A DNA stretch of 64,000 nt from NCBI GenBank assembly GCA_016859345.1, contig CM029129.1, forward strand, positions 12,478,946 through 12,542,945, read 5' to 3'. The notes below the pieces were generated by a model. The model did not search any database. It saw only the letters and a list, made by a program, of their open reading frames with translations, and was not told the DNA's origin. This DNA comes from Istiophorus platypterus. Lineage: Eukaryota; Chordata; Actinopteri; Istiophoriformes; Istiophoridae. Position 1 is the first letter of the stretch. The number at the start of each line of letters is the position of its first letter. The translations under genes and the position numbers were made by a program. Below are positions 23,792 to 34,100 of this stretch, in pieces.

Positions 23792-23863
23792 GCCATGATC
23801 GTATAATGGTCAGTAGTCTGCATTATGGCCACAGCAACCCCAGCTCAAATATGGGTCAACGCA
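23792..23863 (+). pseudogene. His-like tRNA, C class (ATG), copy 6
   Basis: CTGCA anticodon-stem variant, as in copies 3 and 7; loop TTATGGC. Confidence 0.72.
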
Positions 23864-24097
23864 ACAGCCGAAACATGCACACTCATGTTTTTCTTCGTGT
23901 TATACTCCAAAATCTCTGTCCATTAGAAAAGGCTTGAACTGGTTGGATCATGCATACTTTCCTGAATGAGCCCCCCCCTTATTATCCAATTTGACAGGTC
24001 AGCTGGCCAGTGTCCACTACACGTCTACAAAATACTAGACCACAACCTTTAGTTTGCTATCCTTTGAGTTTCAACCTGTCCTTGTTACCTACAGATA

Positions 24098-24154
24098 GCT
24101 AGTAACACAATGGATAATGCTGCTGACTAAGGATAAGAAGATTCAAGACTCTAG
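24098..24154 (+). pseudogene. Truncated Arg-like tRNA, D class (AAG), copy 6
   Basis: Loop CTAAGGA, no T-arm; subtype shared with copies 3 and 7. Confidence 0.67.
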
Positions 24155-24261
24155 ATGTTTTTGTAACAAATAAAAGCCACTTACATTATAAATATTAGTA
24201 CCTTGATACGCAGAGCTGGAAACATGCTATCACAACATAGAGGCACTCCTGCTACCCAGGG

Positions 24262-24333
24262 GCCGTGATCGTATAGTGGTCAGTACTCTGCGTTGTGGCC
24301 GCAGCAACCCCAGTTCGAATCTGGGTCACGGCA
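24262..24333 (+). tRNA. tRNA-His (GTG), copy 6
   Basis: Identical to copy 2 over 72 bases; the downstream flank begins to differ (GAGAGCTATACATAAG). Confidence 0.92.
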
Positions 24334-24616
24334 ACAGTGGAGAGCTATACATAAGATACTCCGAGCTCTCTTTCCATTTTAAAAGTTTCTAAGTGGACAG
24401 ATCGTGCATACTTTCCTCAATGTGACCCCTTATTTCCAATTTGACAGGTCAGTCGGCCAGCGTTTGCTAGACATCTACAAAAAACAAGAATGCAACTGTT
24501 AGCTTGCTGTCCCTCCAGTTTCAACCTGTCCTTGATACCCAGAAAATTGAACGCTAGTAATGCAATGGAGCTGGAAACATGCTGTCACAACAAAGAGGCA
24601 CTCAGTCTAGCAAGTG

Positions 24617-24688
24617 GTCGTGATCCTATAGCGGTTAGTAGTCTGGAGTGTGGCCCCAGCAACCCTGGTCCCAATCCGGGTCATGGCA
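24617..24688 (+). pseudogene. His-like tRNA, B class, copy 7
   Basis: A-box region TCCTATAGCGG, anticodon stem CTGGA/CCCAG, T-loop TCCCAAT. Confidence 0.72.
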
Positions 24689-24925
24689 ACAGAGGGAGGG
24701 TGTACTCTTTGGTTTTAGCTGCATGACATACTGCAGGCTTCCATTTAAAAAGCTTTGAACTGGACAGATTATGTCTATTTTCCTGGACGAGGGTGAGGAC
24801 CCTTATTGTCCATATTGACAGGTCAGTCGGCCAGCATTCTCTACACTTGTCTACAGAGTACAAGTCCACAATGGTTAGTTTTCTATCCCTTGAGACCCAA
24901 CCTGTTTTTTCTACATGCCAAGCTT

Positions 24926-24998
24926 CGGCTAGTGGCGCAATGGATAACGCGTCTGACTACGGATCAGAAGATTCTAGGTTCGACTCCTGGCTAGCTCG
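24926..24998 (+). tRNA. tRNA-Arg (ACG), copy 7, with altered first base
   Basis: Base 1 is C instead of G, which opens the 1-72 pair. The rest matches the consensus. It might still be transcribed, but processing or charging could suffer. Confidence 0.75.
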
Positions 24999-25279
24999 TG
25001 CTGGAATTTAGCTAATCACGCATGCTTCATCTCCAAAAATCCTTTTCTATATATTGTGTATTCAAAGTAGCAGGACCATATGGAAATGGACTTTCAACAT
25101 CTGCCAAAAGAAACACTCCATCCATCTGTCAGTCACAGTTATCATGAAACCTCTTCTTGAGTTTTACTCTCCAGTCATCTTTATTTGAAAGACAGAATTT
25201 GACCATGAAGATTATTATCTTTGATACTCAGACTTGGAAATATTCTATCACAACATAGAGGCACCGATTCTACCAAGTG

Positions 25280-25351
25280 GCCATGATCGTATAGCGGTCA
25301 GTAGTCTGCATTATGGCCACAGCAAGCCCAGCTCAAATATGGGTCAACGCA
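25280..25351 (+). pseudogene. His-like tRNA, C class (ATG), copy 7
   Basis: CTGCA stem variant; A-box region TATAGCGG; loop TTATGGC; T-loop CTCAAAT. Confidence 0.72.
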
Positions 25352-25585
25352 ACAGCCGAAACATGTACACTCATGTTTTTCTTCGTGTTATACTCCAAAA
25401 TCTCTGTCCATTAGAAAAGCCTTGAACTGGTTGGATCATGCATACTTTCCTGAATGAGCCCCCCCCTTATTATCCAATTTGACAGGTCAGCTGGCCAGTG
25501 TCCGCTACACGTCTACAAAATACTAGACCACAACCTTTAGTTTGCTATCCTTTGAGTTTCAACCTGTCCTTGTTACCTACAAATA

Positions 25586-25642
25586 GCTAGTAACGCAATG
25601 GATAATGCTGCTGACTAAGGATAAGAAGATTCAAGACTCTAG
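25586..25642 (+). pseudogene. Truncated Arg-like tRNA, D class (AAG), copy 7
   Basis: Loop CTAAGGA, no T-arm. Confidence 0.67.
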
Positions 25643-25749
25643 ATGTTTTTGTAACAAATAAAAGCCACTTACATTATAAATATTAGTAGCTTGATATGCA
25701 GAGCTGGAAACATGCTATCACAACATAGAGGCACTCCTGCTACCCAGGG

Positions 25750-25821
25750 GCCGTGATCGTATAGTGGTCAGTACTCTGCGTTGTGGCCGCAGCAACCCCA
25801 GTTCGAATCTGGGTCACGGCA
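25750..25821 (+). tRNA. tRNA-His (GTG), copy 7
   Basis: Identical to copy 2 over 72 bases; last intact tRNA-His of the array. Confidence 0.92.
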
Positions 25822-26104
25822 ACAGTGGAGAGCTATACATAAGATACTCCGAGCTCTCTTTCCATTTTAAAAGTTTCTAAGTGGACAGATCGTGCATACT
25901 TTCCTCAATGTGACCCCTTATTTCCAATTTGACAGGTCAGTCGGCCAGCGTTTGCTAGACATCTACAAAAAACAAGAATGCAACTGTTAGCTTGCTGTCC
26001 CTCCAGTTTCAACCTGTCCTTGATACCCAGCAAATTGAACGCTAGTAATGCAATGGAGCTGGAAACATGCTGTCACAACAAAGAGGCACTCAGTCTAGCA
26101 AGTG

Positions 26105-26176
26105 GTCGTGATCCTATAGCGGTTAGTAGTCTGGGGTGTGGCCCCAGCAACCCTGGTCCCAATCCGGGTCATGGCA
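26105..26176 (+). pseudogene. His-like tRNA, B class, copy 8
   Basis: TCCTATAGCGG in the A-box region, GTG loop, T-loop TCCCAAT. Confidence 0.72.
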
Positions 26177-26410
26177 ACAGAGGGAGGGTGTACTCTTTGC
26201 TTTTAGCTGCATGAAATACTGCAGGCTTCCATTTGAAAAGCTTTGAACTGGACAGATTATGTCTATTTTCCTGGATGAGGGTGAGGCCCCTTATTGTCCA
26301 TATTGACAGGTTAATCGGCCAGCGTTCTCTACACTTGTCTACAGAGTACAAGACCACAATGGTTAGTTTTCTATCCCTTCAGACTCAACCTATTTCTATA
26401 TGTCAAGCTT

Positions 26411-26483
26411 GGGCTAGTGGCGCAATGGATAACGCGTCTGACTACGGATTAGAAGATTCTAGGTTCGACTCCTGGCTAGCTCG
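26411..26483 (+). tRNA. tRNA-Arg (ACG), copy 8
   Basis: One change in the 3' anticodon stem (TTAGA for TCAGA) gives a G-U pair, so it still folds. As with copy 1, no TTTT occurs until after the next His-like element. Confidence 0.85.
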
Positions 26484-26768
26484 TGCTGGAATTTAGCTAA
26501 TCACGCATGCTTCACCTCCAAAAATCCTTCTCTACGTATTGTGTATTCAAAGTAGCAGGACCATATGGAAATGGACTTTCAACATCTGCCAAAAGAAACG
26601 CTCCATCCATCTGTCAGTCACAGATATCATGAAACCTCTTTCTTCTTGAGTCTTACTCACCAGTCATCTTTATTTGAAAGACAAAATTTGTCCATGAAGA
26701 TTATAATCTTTGATACTCAGAGCTGGAAACATGCTATCACACCATATAGGCAACCGTTCTACCAAGTG

Positions 26769-26840
26769 GCCATGATCGTATAATGGTCAGTAGTCTGCGT
26801 TATGGCCACAGCAACCCCAGCTCAAATATGGGTCAACACA
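26769..26840 (+). pseudogene. His-like tRNA, C class (ATG), copy 8
   Basis: Loop TTATGGC, T-loop CTCAAAT, acceptor 3' strand TCAACAC. Confidence 0.72.
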
Positions 26841-27067
26841 ACAGCTGAAACATGTACACTCATGTTTTTTTCGTGTTATATTCAAGCCTTTCTGTTCATT
26901 AGAAAAGTTCCTAACTGGACAGATCATATTTTCCTGAACTAAGCCCCTTATTATCCAATTTGACAGGTCAGCTGGCCAGCGTCCACTACACGTCTACAAA
27001 ATAGAAGACCACAACCTTTAGTTTGCTATCCTTTCTGTTCCAAGCTGGTTTTTGTTCTTCCAAGCTT

Positions 27068-27140
27068 GGTTTAGTGGCGCAATGGATAACGCGTTTGTCT
27101 ACGGATCAGAAGAGTCTAGGTTCGACTCCTGGCTAGCTTG
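27068..27140 (+). pseudogene. tRNA-Arg (ACG) relic, copy 9 at right edge
   Basis: The T-arm and ACG loop are kept, but the acceptor (GGTTTAG/CTAGCTT) and anticodon stem (TTTGT/TCAGA) are disrupted. It follows copy 8 by only 657 bases, so the last repeat is a partial unit. Confidence 0.72.
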
Positions 27141-27251
27141 TGTTTGACTTTAAACTCATCACGCATGCTTCACCTCCAAAAATCCTTCTCTACAAATTGT
27201 GTATTGAAAATAGCAGGACCATATGGAAATGAACTTTCAACATCTGCCAGA

Positions 27252-27297
27252 AGTGGTCAGTACCCTGTGTTGTGGCTGTAGGAGTCATGGTAACAGC
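27252..27297 (+). pseudogene. Deleted tRNA-His relic at right edge
   Basis: GTGGTCAGTACCCTGTGTTG and a GTAGGAGTCATGGTAACAG remnant keep the D-loop and GTG loop of tRNA-His, but the variable region and T-arm are deleted. It is followed by the usual array spacer, which fades by about 27690. Confidence 0.6.
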
Positions 27298-27759
27298 AGA
27301 AAGGCGTTCTCTCTTTTTCTGCTACATAACATACTCCGGGCTCTATTTCCATTTTAAAAGCTTTGAACTTTACGGATAACGCATACTTACCTGAATGAGG
27401 CCCCTTATATTCCTATTGGCAGGTCAGTCGACCAGCGTTCTTTACATGTCTACAAAATACAAAACCATTATTTTTAAAAGACCATATTTTTTTTAATATT
27501 TTTTTAACTCATCATATGTTCTTCGTCTCCAAAATTCGTCTTTCTACATACTGTATATCGAAAGTAGCAGGATGATAAGCAAATAGACTTTCAACATGTA
27601 CCAAATAAAAAATATTCCATCCATCACTCACAGTTATCATGAATCCTCTTTATTCTAGAGTCTTACTCACTATTTGCTATAATTTTTTTTCCTAGTCTCA
27701 CCCATACTTACCTCACTTAATATTGTTATGGATACTATGAGGTGGTTTCACCGAGAGCC

Positions 27760-28112
27760 ACCAGAAACCGGAGTGAAATCCCTTGTAAGTATAAACGCAG
27801 TCCACCTATGAAGCTGATTCTAATTGAGCACAATGATTTTTTCACACCTTCCCCTCCCGTCCTTGTGGGGGCGGTAATGCGCCTGCGAGCCGTCTATCAA
27901 ACGCCAGAAAAAGACCAAGCGAGCGAAACTCAAACAGACCTGTTGCTATCTACTCTCCACGAAACCAACGCAGGGTTTCGTCTTTTTTCCCCCGTTTCTT
28001 CTCGTTTAAACAGCCAAAGAAAAGCGCTCACAACCCAACCGACGTGGCCGAGACGATACTTTTAGCCGTGAGATCGTAGCACTTCACGTTAGCGTGGTTA
28101 GCGAGGCGTAGT
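27760..28112 (+). promoter_or_regulatory. CCDC15: Promoter and 5'UTR region of CCDC15
   Basis: CpG-rich sequence begins about 70 bases after the tRNA array ends. It includes a GGGGGCGGTAATGCGCC motif near 27867, a TATA-less promoter-associated phrase seen near fish genes, and then GC-rich DNA up to the start codon. The transcription start is not determined. Confidence 0.45.
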
Positions 28113-31100
28113 ATGAGCGCTAGCCGGGTTAAAGCTTCGACGGACGGCAGAAACAAAGCTTCTGTCGCCCGGAGCGGGGAGCGCCGACCCTCCAGAGCTA
28201 ACCGGGTGCTGGCCGAGAGGAACCAGGCGGTGGTGGCGGTGGGAGCCTGGGTGGAGGACGGTCAAGACTTCCAGGAGCACCCGTCTGTAAGTTTGGGATT
28301 AAATTGGCCAGAGCTAGCTTGAGCCGTGTTGCCAGGCACTCCAGAGACTGTTCCTACTACTCGAGATTAACAGGGAGTCTGCAGGTTTCAGGAGGAGACG
28401 GAGCTTTCTTCTGCCGGGGCCTGTTCTTTAATGCAATGCTGCGTGTGTGAAAATTCTTGCAGATATAATAAAAATCCCAAACTATAATATCTCACTTACA
28501 AAAGGCATCACAATTGTTCTTGAGATGTGTCTGAAAGTTGACTCGAGTCCACCTGTGGCAAAACTAAAATCGACATAGTTTAGGAAGGAATGAATATGTC
28601 ATTCCACAATTCACACGGTATGTCAGGACAAATACCTGAGGTATAAAGTCCAAGGAACTCTTTAAGTATGTGGGCAAGAAAGGCCTTTGTCAAGGAGGTG
28701 GCCAAGAACCCAACAGGAGTCAAAATTTATGTCTGATGAAGACCAGGGTCTGCTCATCACCCGGGCAGTACCTTCCCTACGGTGAAGCACGGTGGCGGCA
28801 GCATTATGCTGCGAAGGTGCTTCTCCAGGAGGAACAGGGAGACTGGTCGGAATCGGGGGAAGGATGAGTGCAGCCAAATGCAGACGGGTCATTGATTAAA
28901 ACCTGCCCTAATCCAGTTGTGCAGATCTTGTAGAGACTTACTTAAGACGACTGAAAGCTATAATTGCTTCCCAAAGGGTTGCTACAAAGTACTGAATTAT
29001 GGGTCTGAATACTTTTGTAGAGTTTTTCATTTTTAATTAATTTGCAAAAAAATCTAAAAAATATTTTTACTTTGTCATTATGAGTTATGAGTATAGACTG
29101 ATAGGCAAAATGGCAGTTCATCAACATCAATTTAAAATGAAATCTGTAACACAATAAAATGGGAAATTGAATTCATATGAATACTTTCTAAGGGGACTAT
29201 TTGTAAAGTCCTACATCAAAAACTGCCTCATTACCTCTGCTATTTATTCTCATATAATTGCAGTACTTACAGTGTCAGGTCACAGGATATTTTAACATAT
29301 ATATAGTCAGTAAAATGTACTTCAAGTATTTTAAGTGAATGGATTCATCTTTACAGTATAACAGCTCAGTATAACAGATGCATTAATATGTATGCATTAC
29401 TTTTATCTTGTAGCCAGGCAAAGTTTAGCTAATTTTATCTACTTTAGTTTATTGTTCAGAAGTCTAATTTATACCAATGCATCATATTTTATAAACTGAA
29501 AAGAACCTGTAATTATAGTTGTTAGATAAACATATAGAAGTACAATTCAGAGCCGAAACAAGAAGTAACAAAAATAGAAATACTCAAGTACATGTTCCTC
29601 AAATTTTGACTTCAACACCAGTGAAAAGGATCTTTACTCAGCTGCTGTGAGTTTAGATTTATGATGTAAATTTTCAATTTTATCATGACACCCCCACACA
29701 TCAAACTGTACAGCCAGCTTAACTGTGCTGCACTGTTTGTCCCTACACATGGCTTGCTGTTGAAAATGCAGCCAGGTCAGAGGGCCTTATTCTGCAAAGT
29801 CACATGCATTTAGACTGCTGATTTTTCCTTAAGTAGTCTAAACAGTCCTCTCATGTTTTGGTTTAGGATCTTGCTCTGTTAACTGAGGAGCGCCAGGCAG
29901 AAAGGAGGAGGGAGAATGAAGAGAGCCTTCGACAGTTTCAAGATAAAGTACGCCATCGTGTGGCACAGCGAGCCAAAATCTTCAAGAAGACACAGCAGCC
30001 TCAGACAGAACCAATGGTAAAGATAATCTTATTTTGACTGATAGTTAAGTATCAATGGGATAGTGTTAACTCAAAAAATAATCAATTGGGAAGAGGGCTG
30101 CCTTAACTGTCTGTATTGTCCTTTTCTATTAGCTCATAAACATTTGGTCAGTACCAGGAAATAGTGGAAATGTCCATCACAAATCCTCACACTCTACGTG
30201 AATCATACCATCATTGTAAAACTGTTTTTATATCCAGGTGAAACCCGACAGGAGACAACAGCAGTGTCGAGACTGGACCCAGCATGTGTCGACTGGTGAG
30301 ATGATGTCTGAGGGAGGTGCTGCGCAACAGAGGATGATGAAAGGGAGCTCTCAGGAGGTGCGTGGGTTATACATAGCATTGCCACCCTGAAGCATTAGTG
30401 AAGAATTGGAGTTTATCAAAGTAATCTCATGTTTTGTTTACTATTGTGATGTATACATCTTCCAGAAAACTACTGAATAGATATTTGGTTTTATCAGGTT
30501 ATTCCTTTTTTTCCTTTCACTGATTTTATTTGTAACCAATTGGTATCCTCCAAATTTTCACATGAACAATATGGTTGAAATCAATATCGCAATATACACT
30601 TAAGTGGCCAGAAGCATATCAGTACATTCCTTTGTCAACATAATACTGACACTGCTCAAAGTCAGTTACATGAAGGAATGGTTTTTCCAGTTTGATGTGA
30701 GAGATCTTGACCTTTCAGAAAAAGACCTGACCTCAGCCCCATACAACACTTCTGGGATGAACTACAACGCTGACTGTCAGCAAGGCCTTATCACCCAACT
30801 TCATTACCTGACCTCACTAGGGCTTTGGTGTCTGAATGAGAGTAAAACCCTGCAGAAAGACTAAGACTGGAGGAGTAGAGGCTGATATAGCAACAGATTA
30901 ATGCCTAAAATTTTAGAAATACATGTTTAGCTGTCACACACTGATAAATAACCAGAAATTGGAGCTCAGAAATGTTAAAGATATTTTTAAGGTAATTAGA
31001 TACAATGTCTCCAAACCTTAGCTACTTTCCATAAAAAAGTCATCAGTTTTGCCCCCCTCCACAGACACATCTTTCTCTGTGTTTCATTCAATTGACCACA

Positions 31101-34100
31101 TGGCAGCTCATATAGATGTGAATGAGCTTCTTTCCTTCTTCCCTGAGTGATCATTTCACAGATAAATATGGTCCAAATCACAGCACAGCTGTTTACTTTA
31201 GCTTATGTGTATGGTGAATTTGTTAGATGGTTATAAACCCAGGATTTTAACATTGCAGAGCATCAGCTAGGAAATGGCTTGAATGTGACTGCTGATAAAC
31301 ATGTTGTCTTAATGGGCCATGTTTTATTCATTATTTTATACTTGCTCCGTTGTCTGACTGGAAACTAGAACAGCTTTATTGTAATTTTGGCTGAATTGAA
31401 ATACTGCATATGAGAGCAAAGAGAATAGGAGAGAAGAAAAAAGATAAAAGACTGAAACCAACTGAGAGTTGGCAGAAGGTAAATACTATGTCCTGAATAT
31501 GCTAATTAGTGTATTACATCATTTAGCAACTTTTTAAACGGCTTTTAGCTCCTTCCCATTGACATTAGTTTTAAACTTTAACATAGCAAAATTATAATCA
31601 GCCTAAAATATAGAATTGGTCGGTCCCTTATATTTTCTGTAGGGGCTTAGGGGCTTTCCAAGGGCCTACACAGACTGCTGAGGATCATGCTGAAGTCTCA
31701 AACATGTCCTCTATCATCCCCTTGTAACGTACAGTCAGCCTAATGTGATCCATTTTCTTCAGTACAGAATGTGAAACTCTGCCGTGTGCACTATTTCTGG
31801 CAGTGAGAATTATTACATTATTTCCTTATGTGTTTAATAAAATAATGTGACAGTGATTAATCCGCATGATTGTTTATTTCCATCATTTTCCAGTCTATTG
31901 AAGACATGAGGCAGGTTAGACTCAGGCTGGCTGCCTGTCGGATGATTCCGCATGAGGAAATGATGTCAGACCTTCCTGGAGGGAAATGGAATATCTTTCC
32001 AACCAGACATGTGAGATACTATGTCTCACTCTTGTTCCTCTTTTTAAAAAAATTCTTGTTCCTATGGTTGTGTGTATTGTTGCAATTTCAGGGTATGATA
32101 AAAAAAATAATTTTTCTCTGCACACAACAGAAAGCTGAATCTTATGTGCTGAGAGCAGAGCAACAACTTGAGGAGGAGGAGGAGGAGGAGGAGGAGGAGG
32201 GAGGAGACAATCGTTTGTTCATCAGTGAACATGAATGTCCCCTCATTCAACAGAAGGTTAATGAATACCCAGTTTGCAGCAGTGGCACCTTTCATCTTGG
32301 TTCTCTCTGTGTTTCATGTTGATTGCTTTCTGAATTCATGTCTCTTTAAAAACTCATTTAGGATGCATGACGTGTAGATGGTTACTTAAAAAATTAGTTC
32401 CATTTTCTTCTGAGCCAAAACTAGTTTTCACATTGTTGCAGTTGCACTGTGAATCAAGTAAGGACACAGTGGGTAAGAATAAATTATTTTGATGTCAACA
32501 TAAAGTGAATTCTGAACAATATTTTCACAGTATTACGCATTTTTCTCTTTCCAACTTAACTGTCATCAGACTAAAACACACACCATTCTCTCAGACTCAT
32601 AATTCAATTAAACTGAAACACACAGACTTCATATTGCAGGCTCTGCTAAACTCACTCTTTCGAATGGTAATAGGGGTGTTGATGTCCATGGAAAATTATT
32701 GTTAATAAATCTGCTCAGAAATCATACAGAAGATGCTCATTTTAACTTCATAATCAGCCTCATAATCAGATTCAGACAAATCCATGGTGCAAATGGAAAT
32801 TGCTAATAGCTACTGCAGCATGACTTGGACATTTGTAAAATTGCAAACATGGGCTAAAAAACACTGAGATGTAGAAATGATGAAGTTTGATATTCAGACA
32901 TTTGACAAGCTTTTCTTACAAGTCAAAAACTTTGTGGTTGGAGTGCTGTGTTGCTACTTGCATTGTATTTTTTACACCTAAGATTAATGTTGCCAATATA
33001 TCTTTGGCCTCATTGGAACTGAAAAGCCCAGATATTCTTCAGGAGACTCTTGTCATGTCATAAAACCAAATAGTTTAAACATTATGGCAATGATATTCCT
33101 CTTAAAGAGCTGACAGAGTGTAAGTAAGAAACTGGGGCAAGTTCCACTTTACCTATCCTAGTAACTCCCATTTCCCTCTAGCATCTTGTGATTCACCAAA
33201 GATCATGATAACTAAGAGGGAATGACAACAATAAACAGTGCAGTTTGTTCCTGGCTTGATTTCTCAGATGTTTCAATGTAGTTTTTGCCAGGAAGTTGAT
33301 TAACTAGATTTTAGGCCTGCCAGGAAGATTTGAGTTTAACTTAAGGTTGATTTACAATCAATGTACTATGAAAAATACGTTTGCTTGCCCATGTGATGAT
33401 TTAGATTTAGTAAAGCTGGTGAAAAGTTAGCAAGTAATTATTTGTTTTTTTTATATTAAATTTAATCAATGGTGTTGCTGCACCTGCTGTATGTCCTGCC
33501 TTCTTCCCAAGCTGAAGCATCCTGATAAGGTAAAGGAAAAGGCTGCTGATGCACTATAGTTTTTTTTTTTTCTGTTAACAAATTCCACAAGAAAACCAAA
33601 ACCAAAAAAGTCTTTGACAGTCTTTTAAAACTTTCAGACTTGAATTTGTTATCCGTGGCACTCAGCCCCAATGCTGCTGGTTCTTATTGAAGATAGAAAA
33701 TCTGAAAACAGCTTACAGTGAAGCTTCCTTTTTAATGAAGGTGCAGTAGTTTCCAAAAACTGCTTGGCATACAGGAGCAAACAGTATATTTGAGGCAGAA
33801 GGTTCTCAGCCATATGTTAGATGTGTCAGTATTTACAAGGGCAGGAAAGTGTTTGCTGGAGAGATTTAAAAAATCTAAAAAATATACAGTAACACCAGAC
33901 TCATCTAACATTTATGCTGATGAAGCTGCTTAAAATTTTTTGTTTTCGATTTAGATAAGCACTGTTGGCAGCTTGCTACATTCATACTGATTGAAGCTAC
34001 TCTTCAATCGAAATCTACTGACTCTTTTCTTACTGTGTGTATGTTTCAGGTTAGTGGACGTGAATTGTGGGATACTGATAAATCAAAGCCTGATACAAGA

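Larger units (their letters stand above)
15090..27690 (+). repeat. Tandem higher-order tRNA-Arg/tRNA-His array
   Basis: Distances between successive tRNA-Arg(ACG) copies are 1493, 1484, 1594, 1493, 1493, 1488 and 1485 bases, then 657 at the right edge. Each unit reads: Arg(ACG) intact; about 280 bases; His-like with ATG anticodon; about 235 bases; truncated Arg-like; about 105 bases; His(GTG) intact; about 220 bases; Arg-like stub of 17 bases; about 45 bases; His-like lacking the TTCGA loop; about 235 bases; next Arg. The three His-to-Arg gaps resemble each other in length and sequence, sharing phrases such as TTTGACAGGTCAG and GGCCAGCGTT. The unit is therefore itself an old threefold duplication of one Arg+His pair. 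Edges decay at about 15090 (Arg-like relic at 15178) and about 27690. Confidence 0.92.

Noticed and set aside
15595..26496. Recurrent open frames of about 120 residues on the + strand and 79 residues on the - strand in each array unit, looking like a repeated protein family
   Set aside because: They run straight through tRNA-Arg and His-like sequences. They are broken by indels that are not multiples of three in several units, and their similarity is fully explained by recent DNA duplication.
15090..27690. CRISPR-like or satellite array
   Set aside because: The unit is 1.5 kb with tRNA genes and long unique spacers, in a vertebrate genome; there are no short direct repeats with variable spacers.
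27742..28065. 107-residue frame upstream of CCDC15
   Set aside because: It lies in the promoter/5'UTR, starts with GTG or similar, and has no recognisable domain or matching exon.
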